A stretch of 64,000 nucleotides of DNA, taken from assembly GCA_030054835.1 (NCBI GenBank), contig JASGVS010000035.1:21749-85748 (forward strand), given 5' to 3'. A program made the translations under genes and the position numbers. Every line of letters starts with the position of its first letter. Within the stretch, counting starts at the first letter, position 1. The notes beneath the pieces were generated by a model, which saw only the letters and a list, made by a program, of their open reading frames with translations, ran no database searches and was not told where the DNA came from. This document shows, piece after piece, positions 8,463-17,780 of this stretch. Source of the stretch: UBA3910 sp002391465. GTDB taxonomy: Bacteria > Bacillota > Limnochordia > Darwinibacteriales > Darwinibacteriaceae.

Positions 8463-9332
8463 CTATTTCCCAATCCTTCCCGCTAAAAGATACGTCTTTG
8501 TAATGGGTGAATACTGGAACTCCTTTTCCAGACGGAAATTCTCGATCTCACCCGTCGATGCAAGATGCAGCCTGGGCCCACTGCACTTCCACTGCTCGTC
8601 CCCGATTAGGATTGCATTGTCGTTGAAGTAACTGATGGGTAGATCCTGCTCGATGTACTCCCACACCCTGCGCTCCACTTCTACCAGGTCTATTTTGGGC
8701 TTCTCGGTAAATTCCAGCACAAAGCCGTGCTTCACATCACTGTGGATGGTGGGAACCTCAAAACCCATCTCCTTCATAACGACAGATGTGATGTCTTCCG
8801 CGCTGTGGGCCATCTTGCGGTAGATGATGGAATCGAAGGCCTGTTGGGCGATTTCGGTCGGAAAGGGACCAAACAGGGTAGGTACTGTCACAACCACTTC
8901 TTCTCCAACTCCGATCAACACTTCCGCATTGAGATTGAGCAGTGGATAGAGCAGTTCAAAGTGCTCCACAACAACTCGGTGTCCTCCGGAAACGGCCTTT
9001 TTTACTGCTTCCGCCAGTTTCCAAAGGGGCGAGAAAGCCATTTCAAACCGGACATCCAAATGATAGGTATGGGTGCGAAAATGATCGCTTTCCGCATCCT
9101 CCAGCACGGGTAAAGGCCTAACGTTAACACCATCATCGTCGTTGGTCAAGACTAGACCTGGAAACATCCCACGAATCAGAAGAGATTTTCCGGCTCCTGC
9201 ATCGCCCACCACTCCGATCAGGCGGTCCTCCGCCCGCAGATAGCGCTGGGCAATGAGCATGCCTAGATGCATTAACCGCTGCCCGCCCCTGGGGGCGTAA
9301 TAAACGGCCTGAACCAAAGTAGTGTAGTGCAT
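8463..9332 (-). CDS. glutamate-operon protein with P-loop, AlaRS second-additional-domain-like
   Basis: A 289-residue protein with a P-loop (GDAGAGKS, about residues 45-52) and a C-terminal region reminiscent of the alanyl-tRNA synthetase second additional domain. Proteins of this kind recur in glutamate mutase clusters, and I assign it to that family from memory of such clusters, not from a search. It ends 10 nt before the Spo0A-like start, and its own start abuts the fumarase-alpha stop. The role is unknown. An ATPase helping to mature or repair an operon enzyme is possible but unproven. Confidence 0.65.
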   Translation of the reverse strand: MHYTTLVQAVYYAPRGGQRLMHLGMLIAQRYLRAEDRLIGVVGDAGAGKSLLIRGMFPGLVLTNDDDGVNVRPLPVLEDAESDHFRTHTYHLDVRFEMAFSPLWKLAEAVKKAVSGGHRVVVEHFELLYPLLNLNAEVLIGVGEEVVVTVPTLFGPFPTEIAQQAFDSIIYRKMAHSAEDITSVVMKEMGFEVPTIHSDVKHGFVLEFTEKPKIDLVEVERRVWEYIEQDLPISYFNDNAILIGDEQWKCSGPRLHLASTGEIENFRLEKEFQYSPITKTYLLAGRIGK

Positions 9333-10175
9333 TTATAGGATCGCCTCCACGTGCCTAGCCACATGGCAGTTTATATTGATTGCCACCGGCAGACCTGCAA
9401 TATGGGTTGGGTAGTCCTCAATGAACACGGCCAGAGCGGTTTGGGTTCCACCAAACCCCTGGGGCCCTACTCCGGTCCTATTCACCAGTTCGAGCAGTTC
9501 CCCTTCTAATTCGGCTAGATGGGGCTTGGGATTGACCGAACCGATATCCCGCAGCACAGCACGTTTGGCCATGAGGGCTGCCTTTTCCATCGTTCCTCCG
9601 ATTCCCACACCCACAATAATGGGCGGACAGGGATTGCCGCCAGCCCGTGTTACCTGTTCCACGACAAAGTCCTTGACACCCTGTACCCCTTCAGCAGGCT
9701 TGAGCATGCGCAGGGCGGACATGTTCTCACTGCCAAAGCCTTTAGGAGCCACAATCAGGCGGAGTTCATCGCCGGCCACCAGCGAAACGTGTACCACCGC
9801 CGGTGTATTATCCTTGGTGTTCTCCCGCAGAAGTGGATCGCCAACAACGCTTTTACGCAGGTAACCTTCGGAGTAGGCCTGACGCACCCCTTCGTTTACC
9901 GCATCTGTTAAGAGGCCGCCTTCGATGTGGACGTCCTGACCCACTTCGGCAAAGACAACCACCATGCCCGTATCCTGACAGAGGGCCATCCTTTTCTGCC
10001 CGGCGATGTCAGCGTTCTCCAAGATAGTGTCTAAAACGCTGCGCCCCAGCGATGATTCTTCAGCCGTGCGGGCGTCCTGCAGCGCCTGCAGGACATCCCG
10101 GGGCAGATTGTAGTTGGCATCAAGGCACATTTCCCTGATGCGCTCCGCAATTTCCTGGTATTTTATTACCCTCAC
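9333..10175 (-). CDS. class I fumarase/mesaconase alpha subunit
   Basis: A 280-residue iron-sulfur hydro-lyase alpha subunit. Three cysteines placed to bind a [4Fe-4S] cluster are visible: in LCQDTGMVV, GGNPCPPII and NINCHVARH. In this operon it most likely hydrates mesaconate to citramalate, the step after methylaspartate ammonia-lyase. Two-subunit class I fumarases and mesaconases need a beta subunit of about 190 residues. No such gene is present anywhere in this window. The GTG start follows TAGGCGAT. It is the sixth gene of the glm operon. Confidence 0.88.
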   Translation of the reverse strand: MRVIKYQEIAERIREMCLDANYNLPRDVLQALQDARTAEESSLGRSVLDTILENADIAGQKRMALCQDTGMVVVFAEVGQDVHIEGGLLTDAVNEGVRQAYSEGYLRKSVVGDPLLRENTKDNTPAVVHVSLVAGDELRLIVAPKGFGSENMSALRMLKPAEGVQGVKDFVVEQVTRAGGNPCPPIIVGVGIGGTMEKAALMAKRAVLRDIGSVNPKPHLAELEGELLELVNRTGVGPQGFGGTQTALAVFIEDYPTHIAGLPVAININCHVARHVEAIL

Positions 10176-10184
10176 AAATATCGC

Positions 10185-11432
10185 CTACCTTGCTTTTCTC
10201 TGGAGCAAAGCTACCAGACGGTTCATTTCATTGGTGCAGATGGAAAGACCCTCATCGACGCCCATACCCGGTTTGGAAAGTATCTGCCTGGGCTGGGTGG
10301 CCACAGCAACCTGCACAGTGATCTGGGCAGATCGTTCTGTCTCGTTACATGTGCCGCCCAAATAGGGGATCATTCCGTTGGCGTGGCAGTAGAGGATGGC
10401 TTCCACCGAATTGGTCAGACTACCCAAGTCAGGGGCTTTAATTTGGATCATATGCCCCGCTTTGGCGTCAGTAAAGTCTTTAATGTCCTGGAGGGTATTG
10501 CACCATTCGTCTACAACAAAGGTGACCGGAATGTTGTTATCATCCACGTACTTCCTCAACTCCGCCATACCCCTGATCTGCTCTTCCTTGGATGCCAACT
10601 CAATGGGACCTTCAATGAGAAGCTTGTGTGGGGCCACAATCTCCACCAATTCCCTGGCGTATTCCCCCACCTTGGCTATGTCGTTATTGAACGCTTCGCC
10701 AATTGTACCGTACACGTCCACCTGAAAATCGGGCAAGTAGTCTTCACGGACCTTAAGCTGCTGCACCCTGTCTTTCAACCATACTAAGTACTCTTTGAGG
10801 TGTTCTCCGTTGGCTCCCAGCTTCTGTACGTTGTTATACAGTCCGTGGGGCATAATATCAGCCTGCTTGATTATCATACGATCGGCGTTCATCTTTCGAT
10901 CATCGCCGCTCTGACAGAAAATCAGAACCGGCTCGGGAATGAGTTCCAAATCATATTCAGCCACAATCACCTCAGCCATAGTCATGCCTTTGCTGCGAGC
11001 AACGGCATCGAGGATGGCCTGGCTCACACCGTAGCGGATGGCAGTATGCAGCGGTTTGCCCTGATCATCTTTGAGCTGCTCAATCTCCTCCGCCATTTCC
11101 CGGAAGGAAGTGATTGTTTTGCCCTGCAGAACAGGTACCACGTATTTCTCGATGGCTGGAATGTAATCATCAGCCAAAAAGAGCGGATCCCTGCCGCCTG
11201 CCCCAGAATATTGGACTGCGGCGCAGTCGCCGTAGGCAACCTGCCCGTTGTTCAGGACCAATTGGACCGAAACGCTCTCTCCAGCCTGGCGAATGGCGGT
11301 AAATCCTGGCGTGACCGGTTCGCCATCATAGGCCAGCCCATTTTCCACGTAGTTGCCTCGCCGAATGGCCCTCTGATCATCGAAATAAAAGCCGGTCAAT
11401 CCTTTGGACAGAACAACCTCATTGATTTTCAC
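10185..11432 (-). CDS. mal: methylaspartate ammonia-lyase
   Basis: A 415-residue enolase-superfamily enzyme that eliminates ammonia from (2S,3S)-3-methylaspartate to give mesaconate. The catalytic His lies in IMPHGLYNNVQ (about residue 195), and the catalytic Lys in MIQIKAPDLG (about 330). Acidic magnesium ligands occur around QVDVYG and IEGPIE. The length matches the Clostridium tetanomorphum enzyme (413). It lies directly downstream of a DUF4387 gene and upstream of the fumarase-like gene, matching pathway order. Confidence 0.95.
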   Translation of the reverse strand: MKINEVVLSKGLTGFYFDDQRAIRRGNYVENGLAYDGEPVTPGFTAIRQAGESVSVQLVLNNGQVAYGDCAAVQYSGAGGRDPLFLADDYIPAIEKYVVPVLQGKTITSFREMAEEIEQLKDDQGKPLHTAIRYGVSQAILDAVARSKGMTMAEVIVAEYDLELIPEPVLIFCQSGDDRKMNADRMIIKQADIMPHGLYNNVQKLGANGEHLKEYLVWLKDRVQQLKVREDYLPDFQVDVYGTIGEAFNNDIAKVGEYARELVEIVAPHKLLIEGPIELASKEEQIRGMAELRKYVDDNNIPVTFVVDEWCNTLQDIKDFTDAKAGHMIQIKAPDLGSLTNSVEAILYCHANGMIPYLGGTCNETERSAQITVQVAVATQPRQILSKPGMGVDEGLSICTNEMNRLVALLQRKAR

Positions 11433-11446
11433 AGTCTACCACTCCT

Positions 11447-11749
11447 TTAGTAAGTTAGATCGAAAAGGGGTGCATGCTGCTGAGCACCATAAACATCTGT
11501 TTCTCCCAGATCCCCCGAAGGTCGCGGCCGTACCAGAGTTATCTTAACCGCATGGGCCGGGGCAAAATGGACGATGGAGAGCACCTGGCTCACATCAATC
11601 TTGTACAGTTCAGCGATTCTCTCCTTCGTTATGCTGCCGCGCACTTCGTCGTAAGTGTTTTCATCAGGAAACATTAGATCAAGGGTTAATTCATAGGGAC
11701 CTGCGTTTTTGCTGCGCACAACCAGCGCCACATCCTTAACGTACCTCAC
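11447..11749 (-). CDS. DUF4387 domain protein
   Basis: A 100-residue protein matching DUF4387: VRSKNAGPYELTLDLMF near the N-terminus and a VRPRPSGD segment near the end. DUF4387 proteins are found next to, or fused with, AtuA-like (DUF1446) proteins in acid-catabolism operons. The GTG start overlaps the upstream gene's stop (GTGA), so the two are translationally coupled and probably form a complex. Its biochemical function is not known. Confidence 0.82.
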   Translation of the reverse strand: MRYVKDVALVVRSKNAGPYELTLDLMFPDENTYDEVRGSITKERIAELYKIDVSQVLSIVHFAPAHAVKITLVRPRPSGDLGETDVYGAQQHAPLFDLTY

Positions 11750-13110
11750 AGACCACTCCTCCCCAACTCCATTTTAAACAGACTATTTGGGTTATCAACC
11801 TGCATCAGGTGATGGACATTAAACCGGTAAACCGCCCCTGCGGAAAGATCGGAGGGCGAATACAAGAAGGCCAGGTTACCGGCTGTAGACTTGCGTCCGG
11901 GGTAACCGTAGTGCAGAAGGGTTGAACGGGCAAAGCTGCAGATAGTATCGGCTATCTCTTGGCTGGGCCCAACCGCCTCAATCACCAAGCCCAGCTCATG
12001 CCCGGGTACCGGCGTCGGTTCCAGTTCACCCATCACCCCATTCTTGCCGTAGCAGTGGACGTGTAAATGGTAGTCCTTTAACTCCTGGAAGTTGTCCGCT
12101 ACCCGCTCTTTCACGCCTGCGATGACCGAATCGATCTGTTCGATCATAATCGGATCACGTACCCCAGCGATGCTGACTGTTCTATAACCGACCAAACTGG
12201 CCCCTTCCAGCTTGACAAAATACTGTTCAGTTGGCACATACTTTGTCCCCGACACACGTACTTTGCCGCCTGCTAACTCCTCGAACACGGTCTCTGTCAG
12301 GTCCAGACTGCCTCCCGGGCCGGGGAGAATATAGGGATTGCTTTTTTCGTAGAGGGTGTGGGCCGCGATGGACAGTTTGGTACACTGCCTAGCAGGATTA
12401 GGCGCCTCTAAAACAAATGAATCCCTGCCCAAGGTGCCAAAAAGACAGTCGCTGCCGCTGCCAGGTGTTGCTGCAATGGCTGCACACTCCAGGATCTTAC
12501 CCATATGCAGGGCTAGACCTGTATCAAAACCTTTTAGAATAGGCAGAGCGGCAAATACGGTTGGGTCATAGGCCCGGCCTGCCAGGATGATCTCCGCCCC
12601 TGCCTCTAGGGCCGCCATAATTGGCTCTAGCCCCATCTGGGCCACCAGATTTGCGCTGGCACGGATGTCTTCTTCCGTAAGCTGGTCTACCGGCCCGAGG
12701 GGTTGGATCTCGCCTTTTTTCAATTTCTCCACGGCCAAGTCCCGCTCAATATCGCTGTAGATCACAGCTATACTTGCTGTCCGGCCCAGTTCTCTCAGTA
12801 CCTCTTCTACGATAGACAGGTTCCAATCCACATGGGCCATGGCGCCTGAACCTCCGGCAGTACCTATGATCAAGGGAATATTTCGCTCCAAAGCAGCGGC
12901 GACCAAGTAATGCAGATCCCTCTTCACAGCGGACCGCTGTGTAAAGGACTGTCCAGAGCCCAAATAGAATGGGCCTGGGTCTGTGGAACCTGCGTCAACC
13001 GCAATTACATGGGGGTCCCGCTCTAGACCAGCCTCAAATGAAGCAAGAGGGAAGCCATAACCCAAAATTGCTGTAGGTGATAAAACCCTGATTTCTTCCA
13101 ATGCCATCAT
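11746..13110 (-). CDS. AtuA-like (DUF1446) acyclic terpene utilization family protein
   Basis: A 454-residue protein of the AtuA/DUF1446 family. Marks include VIAVDAGSTDPGP, a glycine-rich IIGTAGGSGA segment, and AGRAYDPTVFAALP. Family members are conserved in glutamate mutase clusters, coupled to DUF4387. The reaction is unknown; an acyl-CoA or hydroxyacid role has been proposed for relatives in terpene degradation. It follows glmE by 3 nt. Confidence 0.85.
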   Translation of the reverse strand: MMALEEIRVLSPTAILGYGFPLASFEAGLERDPHVIAVDAGSTDPGPFYLGSGQSFTQRSAVKRDLHYLVAAALERNIPLIIGTAGGSGAMAHVDWNLSIVEEVLRELGRTASIAVIYSDIERDLAVEKLKKGEIQPLGPVDQLTEEDIRASANLVAQMGLEPIMAALEAGAEIILAGRAYDPTVFAALPILKGFDTGLALHMGKILECAAIAATPGSGSDCLFGTLGRDSFVLEAPNPARQCTKLSIAAHTLYEKSNPYILPGPGGSLDLTETVFEELAGGKVRVSGTKYVPTEQYFVKLEGASLVGYRTVSIAGVRDPIMIEQIDSVIAGVKERVADNFQELKDYHLHVHCYGKNGVMGELEPTPVPGHELGLVIEAVGPSQEIADTICSFARSTLLHYGYPGRKSTAGNLAFLYSPSDLSAGAVYRFNVHHLMQVDNPNSLFKMELGRSGL

Positions 13111-13113
13111 CTC

Positions 13114-14571
13114 CTACCGTGGCCTGCCAATGAGGCGGCCTTGACCAATTGCATATATGTCATCTATTACCATTTGAAAACTAGGGGTCCTGTTTTCTGC
13201 CTTACCCCGCTCCTCCAATTTGGCACGGTGGAAATCCTGAATCTCTTTGTTAAAGGGCAGATTGCCCCAGGACAGAAAACGAACAGCGCCTTCGTTATCC
13301 CGGGCGGGCATCGTCCTTCCCGCGTTGAAGGAGCTCGGCGCGAAGGGTACATCGATTACCCCGGCAGCGAAGGCTCGAACTGCACCGAGCGCCCAATCCC
13401 CGTCACCCAGTTCTAAAGTTCTGTCCAGGATCAGCCTAGTTTCCTGCATGATGATTTCCCGTTCTTGAGCCAATACCGGGTTTTCAGGATAGACTTGATC
13501 CTGCAGCATCCTCAACACCTGCTTAGTGGCACGAATACCCTGTGCATTAGCTTCTTTGGTGGGTATACCAAGGGCTTCATGGGTGGTCTTAACAATCACC
13601 TTAGTTGCCTTGCCCAAGGCAGCCGCTACACCTCCTAGGGCAATTACACCGAAGGCCCGTGCCTCATCGTTAGGAAAGCCGCCCATCCACTGATGAAAGA
13701 CTGTAGTAATCTCCACATCTTCTAGGCCTTCCGCCCGCAAGTATTCTTCGGCCAACAGGGGTAGGGTTTGCAGGGCGGCCACATCCTGATTAATGTTACC
13801 GCATTGGCCGTAACCGAGGGTGATGCTTTTCACTCCCTGTTTGGCCGCTAATACCGCTTCGATCACAGCCACGCTGTGGGAGATGCAGGGGGCAACTAAG
13901 GTCCCGGTCAGTGGACCGAAGGGCTCTCTGTTTATGGTAATACCCTGTTCCTGATAATACCCTGTCAGTCGATCCACGTACTGCCAATCGCGGATGCTCT
14001 TCTCCAGCGGAACCCGCTTGGCGTAGGGAATGTTGTAGGAAATGCCGCCCCCTTCAAAGGCAGTAAAGCCAGCCGCAAGCGTAATTTCTGCCAACAAACG
14101 GGCATCAGGCGTACCGTGACGGACCTGAACCGGGATGGACAGGCTCTCAACCAAGAGACGGCAGTTGTCAACACCGTGGTTTACGGCGGGGAAGCCATTG
14201 AGGAGAGAACGCCCTTCCCGCACACTCTCTTCCAAGCCTCTCTCCGCTTCTTCATAGCGGTTCTGCCTAGTATACGAATCGATGGTTGTGGGCAGAAGAT
14301 CCGCTTCCCCTTCGTTCTGTAAATACTGCAGTAGTTCAATATGGGCCCCCAGTTCTGCCACTCCAGCCCGGGGTTGGGCCAGTGTACGGCCCGCTTGTTT
14401 AGCCTTAGTTAAGGTGTGCGCGAAGTTCAACTTGCTGGGCATCGCCCGATGATAGGCAATGGCTTCTTCCAGATCCACATCCTGCCCAGTAACCCACGCT
14501 GCCAGCACCTCGTGCCGCTCGTCCGCCATTTCCTGCCAATCCAGCTTATGGTGATTAATCTGTATCGACAA
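13114..14571 (-). CDS. glmE: methylaspartate mutase (glutamate mutase) subunit E
   Basis: The 485-residue catalytic subunit of adenosylcobalamin-dependent glutamate mutase. It converts L-glutamate to (2S,3S)-3-methylaspartate together with GlmS. Typical segments are PVQVRHGTPDARLL, EGGGISYNIPYAK and the central LGYGQCGN motif. Length matches GlmE (about 483). A TTG start at 14571 is used, with GGACAGG close upstream. Order glmS-glmL-glmE-(atuA)-(DUF4387)-mal parallels Clostridium clusters. Confidence 0.95.
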   Translation of the reverse strand: MSIQINHHKLDWQEMADERHEVLAAWVTGQDVDLEEAIAYHRAMPSKLNFAHTLTKAKQAGRTLAQPRAGVAELGAHIELLQYLQNEGEADLLPTTIDSYTRQNRYEEAERGLEESVREGRSLLNGFPAVNHGVDNCRLLVESLSIPVQVRHGTPDARLLAEITLAAGFTAFEGGGISYNIPYAKRVPLEKSIRDWQYVDRLTGYYQEQGITINREPFGPLTGTLVAPCISHSVAVIEAVLAAKQGVKSITLGYGQCGNINQDVAALQTLPLLAEEYLRAEGLEDVEITTVFHQWMGGFPNDEARAFGVIALGGVAAALGKATKVIVKTTHEALGIPTKEANAQGIRATKQVLRMLQDQVYPENPVLAQEREIIMQETRLILDRTLELGDGDWALGAVRAFAAGVIDVPFAPSSFNAGRTMPARDNEGAVRFLSWGNLPFNKEIQDFHRAKLEERGKAENRTPSFQMVIDDIYAIGQGRLIGRPR

Positions 14572-14584
14572 CTACCTGTCCCCC

Positions 14585-15970
14585 TTACAAGCTTTTACTT
14601 TCCAAGACGTTAGTCAATAAAGCGAAGGCTTCCTCAGGATATTCCTCCGCCAAAAGACCCATAGGGGCCATTATGTACAGCCTATCCACTAAATACTGCG
14701 GCTCCTTTGGTCGCAGCTCGAACGGTGCATTTTCCGTCCCCGCCGCGCCGCTTAGGATCTGTTCAGGCCGGCGGCTGTTTACCACAACTCCACCTGTGCC
14801 AATAACCGTTTTTACTTCAGAAAGGTCTTTGCCATCTTGCACCCAGATTAACCCGGAGGGGGTGAATAGTTCAGAAAGACGCCCAACATGGCGTCCCACG
14901 CCGAATCGCACCGCCTGTCGGGCCAAAGCGGCATCCAGTTCTTCCTCCCGTTCGTTGCCGGGTAGAAGTTCCGGCTGGGCGGACAGTCTCTCAGCCCAAG
15001 CCAAGACTTCTTCTTCGGTCCAACCCAACTCCTCTGCCACTACGGCTGTCCCCACCGCCTCTAGGAGGGACAAAATGCTAACCCTAACGCCCAAGTCTCC
15101 CTCCACCGTCCGTTTGGCATGGGGCTCGGGTAGTCCGCGCAGGACAACCCCCGCCTTACTCGGTTCACCGCTGCCAAATGAATGAACGTCTGTTGTGGCA
15201 CCGCCCACATCCACTACCATCAAGTCACCCCACCCGGCTGTAGTGCGTGTACCTTCGCTCAGAAGCCGGCCTGCCCGCAGCACGGCGGCGGGTGTGGGCA
15301 TGAAAATGCCCTCTATGTAGCGGGCCGCTTTGTTCAATCCTTTGGCATACACTATCTTTTCCATGAAAACCTGTCGAATCACTTCTCGAGCCGGCTCCAC
15401 AACCAGTTTACCAATCTGCGGCATTACATTGGGCGCAACATAGGTGCTAAAAGACTGGGGAAACAGACCCTTTACTTCCGCGCTCACACTGCGGTTTCCC
15501 GCAATAACAATTGGCACGGGCTCGGGCAGGCTGGCCAGCACTTTGGCGTTGTGCAGAATGTTTACCGTATTACCGCCATCGGTACCGCCTGCCAAGAGGA
15601 TTATGTCTGGCTGGAGCTCAATAATCTCGTGTCTATCCTCTTCGGTCAGTTGGAAGGAATAGGTGCGCAAAACCCGGGCCCCCGCACCCAAGGCAGCCTG
15701 TTTGGCAGCTTTCACAGTCAGATCCTCGACCAAACCAATGGCAACCATACGAAGACCACCGGCCGCGCTGGAACAGGCCAGTTTGCGGCTGACGGCGATC
15801 TGTTCCTCCGGAAGAACAAGCGCTTCCAGACCCATTCTCAACCCAACGCTCACGTCTGTGGGAGTGGTGGGCGCGGACGCTCTCGCAACAATCTCAGCGG
15901 CAGCAAGGTCCACCGCCGTTACTTTGGTAAATGTACTGCCTATGTCAATTAAAACGAATTTCCGTTCCAT
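14585..15970 (-). CDS. glmL: GlmL/MutL glutamate mutase accessory ATPase
   Basis: A 461-residue ASKHA-fold ATPase: VLIDIGSTFTKVTAVD is the phosphate-1 motif, and VVDVGGATTDVHSF is the phosphate-2 motif. MutL/GlmL sits between the two mutase subunits in clostridial clusters and is thought to protect or reactivate the B12 enzyme. The ATG at 15970 is preferred because GGAG sits 8 nt upstream. Confidence 0.93.
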   Translation of the reverse strand: MERKFVLIDIGSTFTKVTAVDLAAAEIVARASAPTTPTDVSVGLRMGLEALVLPEEQIAVSRKLACSSAAGGLRMVAIGLVEDLTVKAAKQAALGAGARVLRTYSFQLTEEDRHEIIELQPDIILLAGGTDGGNTVNILHNAKVLASLPEPVPIVIAGNRSVSAEVKGLFPQSFSTYVAPNVMPQIGKLVVEPAREVIRQVFMEKIVYAKGLNKAARYIEGIFMPTPAAVLRAGRLLSEGTRTTAGWGDLMVVDVGGATTDVHSFGSGEPSKAGVVLRGLPEPHAKRTVEGDLGVRVSILSLLEAVGTAVVAEELGWTEEEVLAWAERLSAQPELLPGNEREEELDAALARQAVRFGVGRHVGRLSELFTPSGLIWVQDGKDLSEVKTVIGTGGVVVNSRRPEQILSGAAGTENAPFELRPKEPQYLVDRLYIMAPMGLLAEEYPEEAFALLTNVLESKSL

Positions 15971-15982
15971 ACGCAAGCTCCA

Positions 15983-16393
15983 TCACAGCCCAAGGTCTGC
16001 TCTGAGAGTAGGGATGACATCTTGGGGAAGGGTACTCGGGGGATACACTCTGTCAAAGCCAAGCTTTTTGAACTTTTCTTCCACTTCTGACCATTCTTGG
16101 CTGCCCACCACTAGGTAACCGCCGATGTACATAAGAATATCGCCGATTCCCGCTTCAATCAGGAGATCCCGCAGGCCCCTGACGTCAATTTCGGCATGGC
16201 CATACAGGGAAGAAACCATGATGGCATCAGCGTTTGTCTCTAGGGCAGCTTCAACAAACTCCTTCTGTGACACCAAGACGCCTAGGTTAACCACGTTAAA
16301 GCCCGCTTCCCGAAAGGCTATCTCTAGGATTTTGTTGCCCACTGCATGCACATCTGATCCGATCACTCCCAAGACTAGTGTTTTTGTCTCCAT
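15983..16393 (-). CDS. glmS: methylaspartate mutase (glutamate mutase) subunit S
   Basis: The 136-residue cobalamin-binding small subunit. The base-off/His-on signature DxHxxG is at residues 14-19 (DVHAVG, His16 being the cobalt ligand), with SSLYGH and IGGYLVVG loops following. Length equals the Clostridium subunit (137). The start at 16393 follows GGGAGATGG. The gene begins 46 nt after the spoIVB stop with no terminator between them, so read-through from spoIVB is possible. Confidence 0.95.
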   Translation of the reverse strand: METKTLVLGVIGSDVHAVGNKILEIAFREAGFNVVNLGVLVSQKEFVEAALETNADAIMVSSLYGHAEIDVRGLRDLLIEAGIGDILMYIGGYLVVGSQEWSEVEEKFKKLGFDRVYPPSTLPQDVIPTLRADLGL

Positions 16394-16439
16394 CCATCTC
16401 CCACCCCATCGGTCATCGTTATTCTTTTCGTTATGCATT

Positions 16440-17777
16440 TTACATCAAGTTACTAAAGACTTTCTCTATTATTAAAAAAAAACCTTCCCACGAAATCGAT
16501 TGTTTCGCGGGAAGTTCTTCTCTCAAACCTGCTTCGTAGACCATCCATTCGGCGAAGCTCCCATAGCCTTTTGTGGGGTCATTGACAAAGACGTGGGTAA
16601 CCGCCCCCACCAGCATCCCGTTCTGTAGAATTGGGCTGCCGCTCATCCCTTGGATGATGCCTCCAGTTACCTTGAGCAACCGCGGATCCGTTACTTGAAT
16701 GACGAGGCCTTTGTCGCTTGGTCTGGACTGGTTGTTGACCTTGATAATATTAACAGTAAAGCGCTCAATATTATTCCCCGAAATCACAGTGTATATCTCC
16801 GCCGGCCCTTCCCGCACCTGATGGGCAAAGGCCACTGGCACGGGTTCAGGAAAGTGAGGATGGGTAAAGGGTTTTTTCAACTGACCAAAAATCCCGAAAC
16901 CGCTGTTGGAGTCAATACTCCCAAGCACGTCCTGCTCTCCGTGGAAAAACCCGATTTTCTCACCGGGTGAACCTCTGCTCCCCGGTCGGATGCTGTCGAT
17001 GGACGCTTCCACAATACTGCCTGTGGCGATTCGTATAGGGCGGCCCAGACTATCGGTAATGGTGTGGCCTAACGCTCCAAAGCGGCCGCTGCCTTCATCG
17101 TAGAAACTCATCGTCCCCACTCCGGCTGCTGGGTCCTCTAAGTAAATCCCAAGCAGATAATCGGTGGAACTGCGGCCGAACACATCAGTGCGCAGTGCCC
17201 GAACGGGTGTAACCTCACAGCTGATAATCCGGTTCCCCCGCCGCACCAAAAAGGTCAGTTTCTCCTTGTTCACTGCTAAGCTGTTGATAAGCTGACTCAC
17301 CTGCTCGGCCCTATGCAGGGGATGGCCTTCCACCGAGAGCAGAATATCCCCTGCTTCGATTCCGCCGTCCCGAGCCGGGAAATACTCGCGGCCGTCCAGG
17401 CCCAAAACACCGCCTACCTGGCTCACCACCAACCCGTCCGTACTCAACAGTACACCAATGGATTGGCCGCCGGGATACACCCGAATAAGGGGAACCACGT
17501 CCACAACTACCTCGCTGATGGGAAGCCAGCCAAACAGGCTGAGGCGGTAAGTACTGCGGCCCAACTCCTCAGTGTTAAAAAGACTGCCTGTAACCTCGGT
17601 TCCGTCTTGGGCAAAAAGACGAAACGGAGGCTTTAAATCCAGGCTGAGTTCCATACCGGGAAAAACCTTCAGCTGGCGGGGTATCCCCACGGCTGTAACC
17701 CAATAGGGTCCGCTGGCCATCACCAGAAAAAGGGCTAAAAAAAGCGCCACAACAGAGCGGAAAAGTCTTCTTCTCAC
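16440..17777 (-). CDS. spoIVB: SpoIVB serine peptidase
   Basis: A 445-residue protein: N-terminal membrane anchor (about 8-28), PDZ domain (about 105-195), and a C-terminal SpoIVB peptidase S55 domain. The catalytic His is in FGALGH (residue 238) and the catalytic Ser in QGMSGSP (379), with Asp364 in QVTDPRLL as a probable third member. Made in the forespore, SpoIVB triggers SpoIVFB cleavage of pro-SigK; a pro-SigK with a long pro-sequence is encoded in this window. GTG start at 17777, immediately downstream of an RBS-containing hairpin. Next to recN as in most spore formers. Confidence 0.95.
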   Translation of the reverse strand: MRRRLFRSVVALFLALFLVMASGPYWVTAVGIPRQLKVFPGMELSLDLKPPFRLFAQDGTEVTGSLFNTEELGRSTYRLSLFGWLPISEVVVDVVPLIRVYPGGQSIGVLLSTDGLVVSQVGGVLGLDGREYFPARDGGIEAGDILLSVEGHPLHRAEQVSQLINSLAVNKEKLTFLVRRGNRIISCEVTPVRALRTDVFGRSSTDYLLGIYLEDPAAGVGTMSFYDEGSGRFGALGHTITDSLGRPIRIATGSIVEASIDSIRPGSRGSPGEKIGFFHGEQDVLGSIDSNSGFGIFGQLKKPFTHPHFPEPVPVAFAHQVREGPAEIYTVISGNNIERFTVNIIKVNNQSRPSDKGLVIQVTDPRLLKVTGGIIQGMSGSPILQNGMLVGAVTHVFVNDPTKGYGSFAEWMVYEAGLREELPAKQSISWEGFFLIIEKVFSNLM

Positions 17778-17780
17778 AAA

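Noticed and set aside
10800..11450. A 216-residue plus-strand frame opposite methylaspartate ammonia-lyase
   Set aside because: Shadow of a well-recognised enzyme; no independent support.
15182..15952. A 256-residue plus-strand frame opposite glmL
   Set aside because: It mirrors the codon structure of glmL, has no recognisable domain or ribosome site, and the minus-strand protein is certain.
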